Positions 1 to 7,895 of a DNA stretch of 64,000 bases are shown here, piece by piece. Under the pieces are notes generated by a model. It had not been told where the DNA came from, did no database searches, and was given only the letters and a program-made list of their open reading frames with translations. The stretch lies in the NCBI GenBank assembly GCA_041390685.1, contig JAWKPL010000001.1, positions 558,001-622,000 on the forward strand, in the 5' to 3' direction. This DNA is from JAIBBD01 sp041390685. Lineage in GTDB: Bacteria; Chloroflexota; Dehalococcoidia; UBA2979. The position numbers and the translations under genes are program-made. The stretch's first letter is position 1. Every line of letters begins with the position of its first letter.

Positions 1-267
1 CTCGAGGTGCTGCGCGAGGCGGAGGAGCTCCTGCTGGAGCTCGGGCTCGAAGCGCATGGGGCCGAACTCCGCGACAAAGGCGTCGCCGTCGCGGGCGGGG
101 AGGTGGACGGTCTCGATGCGTCCGCCCCAGCGGTCGCCTTGTTCGAGGACGGTGACGGAGCAGCCGGCGAGGCCGAGGCGGTAGGCGGCGTAGAGGCCGC
201 CGATGCCGCCCCCGACGACGGCGACGCGGGTTGGGGTGGCGGGCGGTGTCCGATCCTCGGAGGTCAC
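1..267 (-). CDS. FAD-dependent amine oxidase-type oxidoreductase, N-terminal part (runs off the window)
   Basis: Reading leftwards from a GTG at 267, the frame stays open for 89 codons to the window edge. Residues 15-30 carry a textbook Rossmann dinucleotide motif (VAVVGGGIGGLYAAYR), followed by an acidic strand end (VLEQGDRWGGRIET) typical of flavin amine oxidases and related FAD oxidoreductases. Only the FAD-binding N-terminus is visible, so the substrate cannot be told. It is divergent from the molybdenum hydroxylase gene on the other strand, with about 135 bp between the two starts. Confidence 0.75.
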   Translation of the reverse strand, partial: MTSEDRTPPATPTRVAVVGGGIGGLYAAYRLGLAGCSVTVLEQGDRWGGRIETVHLPARDGDAFVAEFGPMRFEPELQQELLRLAQHLE

Positions 268-403
268 GAGGGGTGTATAGACGTGCGGGGGCGACGGGTC
301 AACGGGGTGGGTTGACTCCATGGACCAAGCGCGGCGGCTGGCGATTGTGTTCCTCGAACGGGTGTGGTAACCCCTACGCGAAATCGGGAAGCGGAGGTGC
401 ATC

Positions 404-2680
404 GTGGTCGCGACAGAGCCGTACAAGGTGGTAGGTACCCGGCCGGTGCGTCCGGACGGGGTGGACAAGGTGACGGGCCGCGCGATGTACGGCGCGGACG
501 TGAAGATGCCAGGGCTGCTGTACGCGCGGGTGAAGCGGAGCCCGCACGCGCACGCGGTAATCAAGCGGATTGACACCTCGAAGGCGGAGGCGCTGCCGGG
601 GGTGAAGGCGGTGGTGACGCGGGCGGACTTCCGGACGGCGCCGGAGGGGCTGGTCGACCTCGGCGAGGGGACGGGCAACCTCAAGTACATGCTCGACAAC
701 GTGTGCGCGAGCGACAAGGCGCTGTATCGCGGGCACGCGGTGGCGGCGGTGGCGGCGACGGACCTGCACATCGCGGAGGACGCGCTCGACCTGATCGAGG
801 TGGAGTACGAGGTGCTGCCGCCGGTGCTGAACGTGCGCGACGCGATGACGGAGAGCGCGCCGATCCTGCACGACGACCTGCGTACGGCGGAGATGATCAG
901 CCTGTTCGAGCCGCCCACCCCAGGGGCGGGTCAGGCGACGAACGTCGCGAGCCACATGCGGCTGGCGCAGGGCGACATGGTGGCGGGGTTCGCGGAGGCG
1001 GACATCGTGCTCGAGCGGGAGTTCGAGACCTCGATGGCGCACCAGGGGTACATCGAGCCGCACAACGCGACGGTGCTGTGGAACAAGGACGACGACATCA
1101 CGGTATGGACGAGCACGCAGGGGCCGTTCTCGGTGCGGTCGGCACTGGCGGGGCTGCTCGACCACCCGGTGTCGAAGATCCGGGTGATGCCGGTGGAGAT
1201 TGGCGGCGGGTTCGGTGGGAAGATCCCCGTGTACCTCGAGCCGTTCGCGGCGCTGCTGTCGAAGAAGTCGGGCGCGCCGGTGAAGATGTGGATGACGCGC
1301 GAGGAGGTGCTCGAGGCAACGGGGCCGACCTCGGGGACGTACATGCGGGCGAAGCTGGGCGCGAAGCGTGACGGCACGATCACGGCGGCGGAGGTGTACC
1401 TGGCGTTCGAGGCGGGTGCGTACCCGGGGTCGCCGGTGGGCGCGGGCGTGATGTGCGCGGTGGCGCCGTACACGATCCCGAACGTGCAGGTGGACGGGTT
1501 CGACGTGGTGGTGAACCGGCCGAAGGTGGCAGCGTACCGCGGGCCGGGCGCGCCGCAGGCGGAGTTCGCGGTGGAGTCGGTCGTCGACGAGATCGCCGAA
1601 GAGCTGGGGATGGACCCGATCGACCTGCGGATGAAGAACGCGGCCGTCGAGGGGACGCGTCGCGCGGATGGGGTCGTCTTCGGACGCATCGGCAACGTGG
1701 AGGTACTGCAGGCGATCAAGGACAGCCCGCACTACCGAAGCGAGCTGGAGGGTGAGAACCGGGGTCGCGGCGTGGCGATCGGGTTCTGGTTCAACGTAGG
1801 CTTCGAGTCGGCGGCGTACGCCTCGGTGAACACGGACGGGACGGTGGCGTTGACGACGGGGTCACCGGACATCGGAGGGACGCGGGCGGCGCACGCGATG
1901 CAACTCGCGGAAGCCCTCGGCATTCCGTACGAGGACGTGAAGCCGCACGTGGTGGACACGGACTCGATCGGATACACGAACGTGACAGGCGGCAGCCGAA
2001 CGGCGTTCGCCGGCGGCTGGGCCGCGTACGAGGCAGCGATGGACATCGCGCGGCAACTGGAGGCGCGGGCGGCGCACATCTGGGAAGTGGACGCCGGCAG
2101 CGTGCGGTACGAGGACGGGAAGCTGTCCGGGCCAGAGGGCCGGACGATGACGTTCAAGGAGATTGCCGCGCAGCTGCCGCACACCGGCGGCATGGTCCAG
2201 GGTCGTGCGAGCGTGAACCCGACGGAGGTTGGGCCCTCGTTCGCGGGGCACATCTGCGACGTAGAGGTCGACCCGGACACGGGGAAGGTGGAGATCCTGC
2301 GCTACACGGCGGTGCAGGACGTAGGGCAGGCGGTGCACCCCTCGTACGTCGAAGGGCAGATGCAGGGCGGGGCCTCGCAGGGCATCGGGATGGCGCTGAA
2401 CGAAGAGTACTTCTACGACGAGAACGGCGTGATGCGGAACTCGAGCCTGCTCGACTACCGGATGCCGACGGCACTGGACCTGCCGATGATCGACACGATC
2501 CTCGTGCAGGTGCCGAGCGAGGGGCACCCGTACGGTCTGCGCGGGGTGGGCGAGGTGCCGATCGTGCCGCCGATGGCGACCGTGTCGAACGCGATCTACC
2601 ACGCGACGGGGCTGCGGATGCGGAAGCTTCCCGCCTCGCCACGGGTGTTGCTGGACGAGCTGCTGGGGCCGGAGGCGTAA
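404..2680 (+). CDS. xanthine dehydrogenase/aldehyde oxidase family molybdopterin-binding (large) subunit, paralogue 1
   Basis: A 758-residue molybdenum hydroxylase large subunit starting at a GTG preceded by GGAGG. The family oxidises aldehydes, N-heterocycles or CO at a Mo-molybdopterin centre. The cofactor-loop motif GGGFGGK is at about residues 267-273 and the active-site glutamate loop GVGE at about 714-717 (E717). The form I CO dehydrogenase loop AYRCSFR is absent; the equivalent position reads AAYRGPGAP, so CO oxidation is unlikely and the substrate is unknown. Partner FAD and 2Fe-2S subunit genes are not next to it. A close paralogue in the same orientation lies at 51498-53777. A hairpin at 2707-2737 follows the stop. 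Confidence 0.9.
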   Translation: MVATEPYKVVGTRPVRPDGVDKVTGRAMYGADVKMPGLLYARVKRSPHAHAVIKRIDTSKAEALPGVKAVVTRADFRTAPEGLVDLGEGTGNLKYMLDNVCASDKALYRGHAVAAVAATDLHIAEDALDLIEVEYEVLPPVLNVRDAMTESAPILHDDLRTAEMISLFEPPTPGAGQATNVASHMRLAQGDMVAGFAEADIVLEREFETSMAHQGYIEPHNATVLWNKDDDITVWTSTQGPFSVRSALAGLLDHPVSKIRVMPVEIGGGFGGKIPVYLEPFAALLSKKSGAPVKMWMTREEVLEATGPTSGTYMRAKLGAKRDGTITAAEVYLAFEAGAYPGSPVGAGVMCAVAPYTIPNVQVDGFDVVVNRPKVAAYRGPGAPQAEFAVESVVDEIAEELGMDPIDLRMKNAAVEGTRRADGVVFGRIGNVEVLQAIKDSPHYRSELEGENRGRGVAIGFWFNVGFESAAYASVNTDGTVALTTGSPDIGGTRAAHAMQLAEALGIPYEDVKPHVVDTDSIGYTNVTGGSRTAFAGGWAAYEAAMDIARQLEARAAHIWEVDAGSVRYEDGKLSGPEGRTMTFKEIAAQLPHTGGMVQGRASVNPTEVGPSFAGHICDVEVDPDTGKVEILRYTAVQDVGQAVHPSYVEGQMQGGASQGIGMALNEEYFYDENGVMRNSSLLDYRMPTALDLPMIDTILVQVPSEGHPYGLRGVGEVPIVPPMATVSNAIYHATGLRMRKLPASPRVLLDELLGPEA

Positions 2681-2704
2681 GGCGAGCAGACGGGACGACG
2701 GTCC

Positions 2705-3523
2705 TCAACGGGCCCGGGGCAATGCCTCGGGCCCGTTCCTGTGGCGGGTGACGGCGTAGAGCAGCGCCGCGCCGACCAACGCGACCACGATGGCGCTCAA
2801 CTGGGCCTGCTTGAGGCCGAGCAGGGTGACGGTGTTGTCGCGCCAGAAGAAGACGATGAACTGGGTGATGCTGTAACCGACCAGGTAGAGCGCGAAGATC
2901 GCTCCAGGCACGGTCTTGCGGCGGAGCAAGACGACGAGGAAGCCCAGCAGGAGCAGGTTGGCGAGGATGGCATACGCCGCGGCGGGATGGTAGGGGACGC
3001 CGAGCTCCGGGACGAAGGCGCGTTCGTGGACGTAGCGCGTGGCCCAGGGGACGGTGGTCTCGTAACCGATGACGTCGCCATTGATGACGTTCCCGAGGCG
3101 GCCAAAGGGCTGGCCGACGAGTGCGGCCACCGCCATGGCATCGAGGAGGGGCCAGACGGAGATGTGGCGCCAGCGAGCGAAGGCGATGGTGACCGCGGCG
3201 ACGGCGATGATGGCGCCGAAGAAGGCCATGCCGCCCTCCCACACGGCGAACACCTCGGCGGGATGGTCCAGGTAGTAGCCGGGGCGGTTCTGAGCCACGT
3301 AGTAGAGGCGGCCACCGAGGAGGCCGGCGGGGATGGCGAGCACCGCGAGGTCCCAGAGCTCATCGACGCGGGCGCCGAGGCGCGGGGCGAGGCGGCGCAG
3401 GACGAGCACGGCGGCGAGGATGCCGGCGACGTACATGAGGCCGTACCAGCGCACGGAGAGCGGGCCGAGCGTGAAGGCCACGGGGTCGATGGAGATGGTG
3501 ATTGCCAGAAGGTCGAGAGCCAT
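2705..3523 (-). CDS. lgt: prolipoprotein diacylglyceryl transferase
   Basis: Transfers diacylglycerol from phosphatidylglycerol to the lipobox cysteine of prolipoproteins in the cytoplasmic membrane. The 272-residue protein has about seven membrane segments, the N-terminal RWYGLMYVAG strand-helix and the Lgt signature GRLGNVINGDVIG at 141-153, followed by the HP..AY region usual for the family. Length is normal. The window encodes several predicted lipoproteins (cytochrome c at 3605, lipase at 17727, metal, peptide and amino-acid binding proteins) that would be its substrates. It converges on the hydroxylase gene, and its last codons form one arm of a hairpin. Confidence 0.95.
   Translation of the reverse strand: MALDLLAITISIDPVAFTLGPLSVRWYGLMYVAGILAAVLVLRRLAPRLGARVDELWDLAVLAIPAGLLGGRLYYVAQNRPGYYLDHPAEVFAVWEGGMAFFGAIIAVAAVTIAFARWRHISVWPLLDAMAVAALVGQPFGRLGNVINGDVIGYETTVPWATRYVHERAFVPELGVPYHPAAAYAILANLLLLGFLVVLLRRKTVPGAIFALYLVGYSITQFIVFFWRDNTVTLLGLKQAQLSAIVVALVGAALLYAVTRHRNGPEALPRAR
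2707..2737. terminator. bidirectional hairpin terminator overlapping the end of lgt
   Basis: An inverted repeat AACGGGCCCGGGGC-AAT-GCCTCGGGCCCGTT has a 14-bp stem with one G-T pair. It lies between the convergent hydroxylase and lgt genes, and the left arm begins within the lgt stop codon, so the structure is built from the last lgt codons. No T-tract follows, as is common in GC-rich genomes. Confidence 0.6.
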
Positions 3524-3555
3524 TGGCGCGGTCCGATCGTTGAAGCGGGCGAGCG

Positions 3556-3594
3556 TGGCCGAGGCCCGGACGTGGTCCGCCCGAGCCTCGGCCA
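3556..3594 (-). terminator. hairpin downstream of cytochrome c gene
   Basis: The 10-bp inverted repeat TGGCCGAGGC / GCCTCGGCCA has a 19-nt loop. It lies 11 bp beyond the stop of the cytochrome c lipoprotein gene and upstream of the lgt start on the same strand, so it may separate the two transcripts. There is no T-run. Confidence 0.45.
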
Positions 3595-3604
3595 GCCGTC
3601 GGCG

Positions 3605-4015
3605 CTAGGGCGCGACCACCTTCAACCAGAGCGTAAGCGCTCTCGCGTCGTCCGGCGTGAGGGACGCGGTCTTCGACCACGCCGGCATTGCGGTGCCGGA
3701 GCGACCGTTGAGAATCGTGTCCTCGTAGACGGCGTTGTCCCTGGTGAGTTTCTTCGGCGTCAACTCGGGGCCGACTCCACCCTGACGCTTCGCGCCGTGG
3801 CAGGCCGAGCAGTTGGCCTGGAAGAACTCAGCGACCGGCTGACCTTTGACTTTGCCCTCGGCGGCTGCAGCGGCCTCAGCGCTCGTGACGGTGGTGGTCG
3901 CGGCGGCGTCGCCACCCGACTCCTCGTCCGACCCACTGGAGCATGCGGCTGCGATGAGTGTGAGGAGGGCGAGACTCAGCGCGAGCAGCGATGCGCGCGT
4001 CGTTGAAGCACTCAT
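3605..4015 (-). CDS. membrane-anchored cytochrome c lipoprotein (class I, single haem)
   Basis: A 136-residue predicted lipoprotein. The signal peptide ends in the lipobox LIAAAC with lipidation Cys25. A low-complexity Ser/Gly/Asp/Ala linker to about residue 55 precedes one cytochrome c domain with haem motif CSACH (69-73) and candidate axial methionine M110 (TAMPAW). Such proteins carry electrons on the outer face of the membrane, for example to the terminal oxidase encoded at the far end of this window. I chose the ATG at 4015 because AAAGGA sits 9 nt upstream; a TTG seven codons earlier is possible. It sits among thioredoxin and CcdA genes, consistent with a need for reduced CxxCH thiols. 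Confidence 0.9.
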   Translation of the reverse strand: MSASTTRASLLALSLALLTLIAAACSSGSDEESGGDAAATTTVTSAEAAAAAEGKVKGQPVAEFFQANCSACHGAKRQGGVGPELTPKKLTRDNAVYEDTILNGRSGTAMPAWSKTASLTPDDARALTLWLKVVAP

Positions 4016-4156
4016 GGTGCTGTTCCTTTCGCTCAAGGTGTGGAACGAGATCAGGGCGCCGCGCCGCCCTCGTGCCGTCGTTCCAAGGCGGCTCGCGAGG
4101 TCGTGCCTCGAGGGCTGGGACCAGAACGGAGCGGCAAGTGCTCGCGGCGCCGGCGA

Positions 4157-4723
4157 CTACGCCTTCGGCGGCGGGTCAGGGGCGGAGGTGAGCCAGGAAA
4201 CGAGCGACCGATCGGGGCAGGTGGACGCGGCGATCCACGGGGATGAGAGCGGGGGCGCGACCGGAGGTTCGGGTACCAGCATGGACACCGAGAGCAGCGT
4301 CTGGTCGAACGTGAACACGACATCCTGGCGCGCGGCGGCAGCGGCTGTGTCGTCCTCGATGGCCGCGCCGGAAGCTTCGCCGGAGGGGGCAGGCACGATG
4401 CCATCGGGGTGCAGCTCGCAGAGGTGGAAGACCGGCGCGGCCGCAGGCGCGGGGCCTGGCGCTTGCTCCCACGGGTGTGTGTGCGGGACCGGCACGCCAC
4501 CGGCGTAGATGTGGCCGTGCGACGCAGACCAGCCGGCGAGCCCGGGCGACAGCGGGGTGAGGATGGGGAGGAAGAGCGAGGCCACGGCCGCGAACGCGAG
4601 CAAGCGCGCGACCGGAGCGTTTGTGAACCGTGTAACGAACCCGTACACGACCGCAGTATGGGCGGGCGGACGGCGGCGTTCAACGGGGCGGCCGCCCCTG
4701 GAACGCAGGAGGCCGTGCGTCAC
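4157..4723 (-). CDS. hypothetical secreted/membrane protein, His- and Pro-rich
   Basis: I do not recognise this 188-residue protein. It has one strongly hydrophobic N-terminal segment (ARLLAFAAVASLFLPILTPL), a following GHIYAGGVPVPHTHPWE motif with a cluster of histidines, and a Pro/Ala-rich tail. A second GTG start at 4648 would place the hydrophobic segment nearer the N-terminus and is at least as plausible; neither start has a strong ribosome site. Its position between the cytochrome c gene and the Crp-family gene, with the histidine motif outside the membrane, fits a metal- or haem-related envelope role, but that is a guess from context. Confidence 0.6.
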   Translation of the reverse strand: MTHGLLRSRGGRPVERRRPPAHTAVVYGFVTRFTNAPVARLLAFAAVASLFLPILTPLSPGLAGWSASHGHIYAGGVPVPHTHPWEQAPGPAPAAAPVFHLCELHPDGIVPAPSGEASGAAIEDDTAAAAARQDVVFTFDQTLLSVSMLVPEPPVAPPLSSPWIAASTCPDRSLVSWLTSAPDPPPKA

Positions 4724-4811
4724 GCCGAGGCGGCGATGTGCGAAACGGATTCACCGCGCTTCCTGCTCGGAGGCAGCGAGCGCGCGCGGGAGGCACCGAG
4801 ACCGTCGTTCG

Positions 4812-5540
4812 TCAGAGCGGGTCGTCGCCCGCCGCTGCGCGGAGGCCCGCTACGTCTTGGATCTGAATGGTGTTGCGAGAGAGGGAGAGGAGCCCGCGGT
4901 CTCGGAAGTCGCCGAGCGCCCGGGTCACGGTCTCGCGGTGGGTGCCGACCGTCTCGGCGAGTTCCTGGTGGGTCATCGACAGACGGTCGCCGCGCTGCTC
5001 CCAGGCGCGGACGAGGGCGGCGGCGACTCGGGACGGGACATCGCGGAGGGTGCTCTCCTCGAGGCGCGCTTCGAGGTCGACGAGGCGTCCGGCGAGGATC
5101 TGGACGAGGCGGATGCCGATGACCGGATAGGCGGCGATGAGGCCCTCGATGTCGCTGGGGCTCATGACGCAGATCGTTGAGTCCTCGGTGGCCTCGGCGT
5201 AGCCGCCGAGCATGCGGTTGCCGGTGAAGGACATATTGCCGAAGGCAGTGCCAGGGAGGACGGTGCCGATGGTGAGCTTGCGGCCGTCGGCGGCGAGCCG
5301 GTAGATCTGAATGCGACCCTGTTTCAGCAAAAACAGCGCCTCTGACGCGATACCGGGCTCATAGACGGTGCGGCCGGCGGGACAGGTGGTCATGACGGTC
5401 ATCTGGTCGACCTGGCGCATTTGCTCCTCGGAGAGGTCGCGGAAGAGGTCGGAGGCGCTGAGGAGTCCGAGCTTGCTTTCGAGCGAGCGGGCGGGCCGGG
5501 GAGCGGCGGCCGGCGGGGGTTCACGGCGAAACAGCTTCAT
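4812..5540 (-). CDS. Crp/Fnr-family transcriptional regulator
   Basis: A 242-residue regulator with a cyclic-nucleotide-binding-like beta-roll (about 45-135), a dimer helix (about 140-165) and a C-terminal winged helix. The recognition helix THRETVTRAL (200-209) keeps the RETVxR core with which E. coli CRP reads TGTGA half-sites. The effector pocket lacks the usual CRP cAMP residues (GNMSFTGNRMLGGYAEA instead of GELx..R.A), and there is no Fnr four-cysteine cluster, so the effector is unknown. The start overlaps the preceding thioredoxin-like gene by 4 bp (ATGA), making it the last gene of a trx-ccdA-trx-crp operon. CRP-like palindromes lie upstream of this operon and its neighbours. Confidence 0.9.
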   Translation of the reverse strand: MKLFRREPPPAAAPRPARSLESKLGLLSASDLFRDLSEEQMRQVDQMTVMTTCPAGRTVYEPGIASEALFLLKQGRIQIYRLAADGRKLTIGTVLPGTAFGNMSFTGNRMLGGYAEATEDSTICVMSPSDIEGLIAAYPVIGIRLVQILAGRLVDLEARLEESTLRDVPSRVAAALVRAWEQRGDRLSMTHQELAETVGTHRETVTRALGDFRDRGLLSLSRNTIQIQDVAGLRAAAGDDPL

Positions 5541-5797
5541 GCCGGGCCCCCGGCCAGACGGATGGCCGCCTCGAGGTCGGCGAGCCTCGGGTTGCCGAGG
5601 GAGACGACGCGGCCGTTGAGGATGTAGGTGGGCACCGCCGCGACGAGGTGGCGGTGTGCTCCCTGGTCGCCGCGGGCGTACACGAGCGTCACCGTCACCT
5701 CCGGGTGCTCCGCTTCCACCTGGCGGGCGAGGGCGGCGGCCCGCTGGCAGGTGGCGCAGCCTTCGTCCACGTAGACCTCGAGCTCAATGGTATCCAT
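5537..5797 (-). CDS. small thioredoxin/glutaredoxin-like protein (CATC)
   Basis: An 86-residue cytoplasmic thioredoxin-fold protein with redox motif CATC (C14, C17) straight after the first strand and a cis-proline strand (AAVPTYILNG), the pattern of mini-thioredoxin/glutaredoxin-like proteins. No signal peptide is seen. It overlaps the regulator gene by 4 bp and lies 6 bp after the CcdA-like gene. CcdA draws electrons from a cytoplasmic thioredoxin, so this could be its donor; that role is inferred from operon position only. Confidence 0.85.
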   Translation of the reverse strand: MDTIELEVYVDEGCATCQRAAALARQVEAEHPEVTVTLVYARGDQGAHRHLVAAVPTYILNGRVVSLGNPRLADLEAAIRLAGGPA

Positions 5798-5803
5798 CGG
5801 CGG

Positions 5804-6601
5804 TCAGACCCGGCTTGGCAGCTGGAAGGTGCGGTCGAGGAAGGGGATGCGGGCGAGGCGGCTCATGTGGAGTCCGAAGACCACGAGCAGCAATCCTCCG
5901 GCGCGGGTGAAGGTATCGAGGTGCGGCCCGATGGCAGAGCCGGCGAGTCCGGAGAGGGCGCCGAGAATGGTGAAGACGAGGGCGAAGCCCGCGACGAAGA
6001 CGGCGGCATGCCGCAGCATGTGCCGCCTCTGCGCCGCAGTCTCCTCACCGGGGCGGACGACCTCGCCGGTGAGGGTGGCGAGGTACACGGGGACGAGCGG
6101 GAGCACGCAGGGGGAGAGGAAGGAGAGCATGCCGCCGAGGAAGGCGACGCCGAAGCCGAGCCAGCCCCCGAGGCCGGCGACCGCGCGCTGCTCGGCATCA
6201 GCCGCCTGGCCGAAGGCGAAGCCGTAGGCGAGGAAGTATTCGTTGAGGCGGGCGAATTGCCCGGTGAGAAGGGCGATGCCGACGAGGATGAACAGGACGC
6301 CTCCGGCCACCGTGAGCCAGGGCAGGTACGGCTGCGCCTGACGCAGGCGAGGCATGAGGGAACCGAACGCGGCTCCGATGGCAAGGAACCACCCCCCGAG
6401 CCCGAGTGCGTAGGCGAGCAACAGCACCGCGCCCTGCGCCGCCGTGCCAGAGGTGGCGGCCAGAGTGAGGATGCCCGCGAGGATGGGGCCGATGCAGGGC
6501 GACCATGCGACTGCGAACGTGGCCCCGACCGCGGCAGAGCGGGGGTAGCCGCCGAGCGCGGACCGCCAGGCCGGACGCTGACCGAGCGCGGGGTCCGTCA
6601 T
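5804..6601 (-). CDS. CcdA-type thiol-disulfide transmembrane transporter, circularly permuted (paralogue 1)
   Basis: A 265-residue six-helix protein of the CcdA/DsbD-beta family, which passes electrons from cytoplasmic thioredoxin to extracytoplasmic thioredoxin-like proteins for cytochrome c maturation. Two membrane cysteines are present: C36 in WSPCIGPILAG and C165 in FLSPCVLPLVP. In ordinary CcdA the SPCVLPL half comes first and the PCIGPIL half second; here the order is reversed, so helices 4-6 precede helices 1-3. The second CcdA gene (7896-8669) has the same order. The start overlaps the upstream thioredoxin stop by 4 bp (ATGA). Predicted topology is N-in/C-in. Confidence 0.9.
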   Translation of the reverse strand: MTDPALGQRPAWRSALGGYPRSAAVGATFAVAWSPCIGPILAGILTLAATSGTAAQGAVLLLAYALGLGGWFLAIGAAFGSLMPRLRQAQPYLPWLTVAGGVLFILVGIALLTGQFARLNEYFLAYGFAFGQAADAEQRAVAGLGGWLGFGVAFLGGMLSFLSPCVLPLVPVYLATLTGEVVRPGEETAAQRRHMLRHAAVFVAGFALVFTILGALSGLAGSAIGPHLDTFTRAGGLLLVVFGLHMSRLARIPFLDRTFQLPSRV

Positions 6602-7176
6602 GAGGCCTGTTGCAGCGCGGCCTCGATGGCACCGGAGAACTGGGCGGCGGAGGGCTGATAGAAGAAGCGCGTCACCTCGCGGCCTGCGCCATCGAGGAGG
6701 ACGAACGTGGGGGTGCCTCGTACCGCGTACTTCGACGATGCGCCGCGGTCGCGGTTCGCCTCCTTTTCGACGAAGCGCATGCGGTCTCGGAACCCGGCGG
6801 CGGTCTGGTGCGCGAAGGGCTCCATCTGCGCGCAGAACTCGCAGGAGGTGCCAGAGAACCAGACGAGGGTGGGGCGGCCGTCGGGCGAGGGGGCGTCCGC
6901 GCTGGGGAGCGGGTCCGGAGAGTGATAGACGGTGTGGTGCGAGCCCGAGTAGCGGACGACGGCGCCGCCGGCGTTCGCCTCCGCGGCCTCCTGCGTCGCA
7001 GCGCTGGCGGCTCCGCCGCCGCCTTCATCGGAGGAGCCACCGAGCGCGTACACGCCGAGCGCGATGACGAGGGCGGCGACAGCGGCCAGCGGGAGCCAGC
7101 GGCGCACGAGCGGGCTCCCAGTTGACCTTCGTTTCTGCTGCTGCTTTGCCTGGCGGCGTCGCTCGCTGGGTGTCAC
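6598..7176 (-). CDS. membrane-anchored thioredoxin-like protein (CEFC)
   Basis: A 192-residue protein with a basic N-terminus, one membrane segment (about 27-47), a Gly/Ala-rich linker and a thioredoxin fold carrying CEFC (C112, C115) and the cis-Pro strand VRGTPTFVLLDG. The active site faces outwards, where it would reduce substrates such as apocytochrome c or copper-site cysteines. I start at GTG 7176, preceded by GGGAGGTG; the frame is open further upstream but without such a site. First gene of the trx-ccdA-trx-crp operon, with a CRP-like palindrome about 80 bp upstream at 7248-7263. Confidence 0.88.
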   Translation of the reverse strand: MTPSERRRQAKQQQKRRSTGSPLVRRWLPLAAVAALVIALGVYALGGSSDEGGGGAASAATQEAAEANAGGAVVRYSGSHHTVYHSPDPLPSADAPSPDGRPTLVWFSGTSCEFCAQMEPFAHQTAAGFRDRMRFVEKEANRDRGASSKYAVRGTPTFVLLDGAGREVTRFFYQPSAAQFSGAIEAALQQAS

Positions 7177-7247
7177 CCTGCACCTCCCGTGGCGTATTTC
7201 GCTCGATGCTTCCCAACACAGGGCAGCACGCGGCGCGGGCCGCGGGC

Positions 7248-7263
7248 TGTGATCTGCGTCACG
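7248..7263. promoter_or_regulatory. CRP-type operator candidate upstream of the trx-ccdA-trx-crp operon
   Basis: TGTGATCTGCGTCACG matches the CRP-family consensus TGTGA-N6-TCACA at 9 of 10 positions. It lies in the gap between two genes, centred about 80 bp upstream of the GTG at 7176. The operon it precedes ends with a Crp-family gene, so autoregulation is possible. Binding is inferred. Confidence 0.5.
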
Positions 7264-7283
7264 CAGGTCTCTTATCGGAAGCC

Positions 7284-7784
7284 TCAGCGGCGACGGGCGC
7301 CGCCGGTGAGCGCGAGCAGGAGTCCGGCCATCGCACCGAACGCGAACGTGTGTGACACAAATTGCAGCGGCCGGTCGGCGTCGGTGAACCAGTCGCGGCC
7401 GGCGGCGGGAGCGAGGACGTAGAAGTTGACGAGCCAGATGACAGCACCGTAGGCCATGGCCAGTGAGAGCGTGCCGTAGAGGGAGCCCCGAGCGGCGGGA
7501 ACGACCTCGATGAGCGCGGCGAGCGCCACCCCGAGCATCATCGACACCATCATGTGGGTGACGAGGCCGAGGGGGATGGCGGCGGCGAGACCGATGTCTT
7601 CGGGCATCCTGCCGAGGGGCAGGGAGGCAATCATGCGCAGGGGCATCCAGAAGCCCATGCCGACGGCCGCGGACCACGTCATCGCGACCATGGCCATGGC
7701 CATCCCGGCTACGGCGCCGACGACGGCACCTCGGACTACGACTGTGCTGGACTGTCGGGTGGCGACTTCGCTGACAGCAGACAC
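7284..7784 (-). CDS. hypothetical four-helix membrane protein
   Basis: A 166-residue protein of unknown function with about four hydrophobic helices: a Met/Ala/Gly-rich first helix, an Ile/Leu/Met-rich second one, and two C-terminal helices flanking a polar segment (AGRDWFTDADRPLQFVSH). It starts at a GTG with AGAGGAG upstream. It ends 20 bp before a CRP-like palindrome, and another such palindrome lies about 70 bp before its own start. The company of thioredoxin and CcdA genes suggests a part in envelope redox or respiratory assembly, but no motif supports a specific function. Confidence 0.75.
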   Translation of the reverse strand: MSAVSEVATRQSSTVVVRGAVVGAVAGMAMAMVAMTWSAAVGMGFWMPLRMIASLPLGRMPEDIGLAAAIPLGLVTHMMVSMMLGVALAALIEVVPAARGSLYGTLSLAMAYGAVIWLVNFYVLAPAAGRDWFTDADRPLQFVSHTFAFGAMAGLLLALTGGARRR

Positions 7785-7847
7785 CGCGGGGCTCCTCTCT
7801 CCTCGTCCGTTGGTCTCCCGAAGCTAGGAGCCGCCAGCCGCGGCGAC

Positions 7848-7863
7848 AGTGACGGCGGTCACC
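7848..7863. promoter_or_regulatory. CRP-type operator candidate upstream of the four-helix membrane protein gene
   Basis: AGTGACGGCGGTCACC contains the core GTGA-N6-TCAC. It lies between genes, centred about 72 bp upstream of the GTG at 7784. It fits the same spacing rule as the sites at 7248 and 8748. Confidence 0.4.
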
Positions 7864-7895
7864 GGCAGCCGTGATCTCGCGGGCATGAGAGCGAC

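Noticed and set aside
374..1732. 452-residue antisense frame over the first hydroxylase gene
   Set aside because: It is Arg/His/Pro-rich with no ribosome site or domain, a GC-rich shadow of the real gene.
404..2680. Carbon monoxide dehydrogenase large subunit
   Set aside because: The form I signature AYRCSFR is missing and no coxM/coxS genes are adjacent.
2741..4006. 421-residue acidic plus-strand frame antisense to lgt and the cytochrome c gene
   Set aside because: The complementary frames carry the Lgt signature and a CSACH haem motif; this one has no recognisable domain.
4812..5540. Fnr-type oxygen sensor
   Set aside because: There is no N-terminal cysteine cluster for a 4Fe-4S centre; only two scattered cysteines are present.
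7350..7362. TGTGTGACACA near the end of the four-helix membrane protein gene as another CRP site
   Set aside because: The half-site spacing is wrong for CRP (no N6) and it lies within coding sequence.
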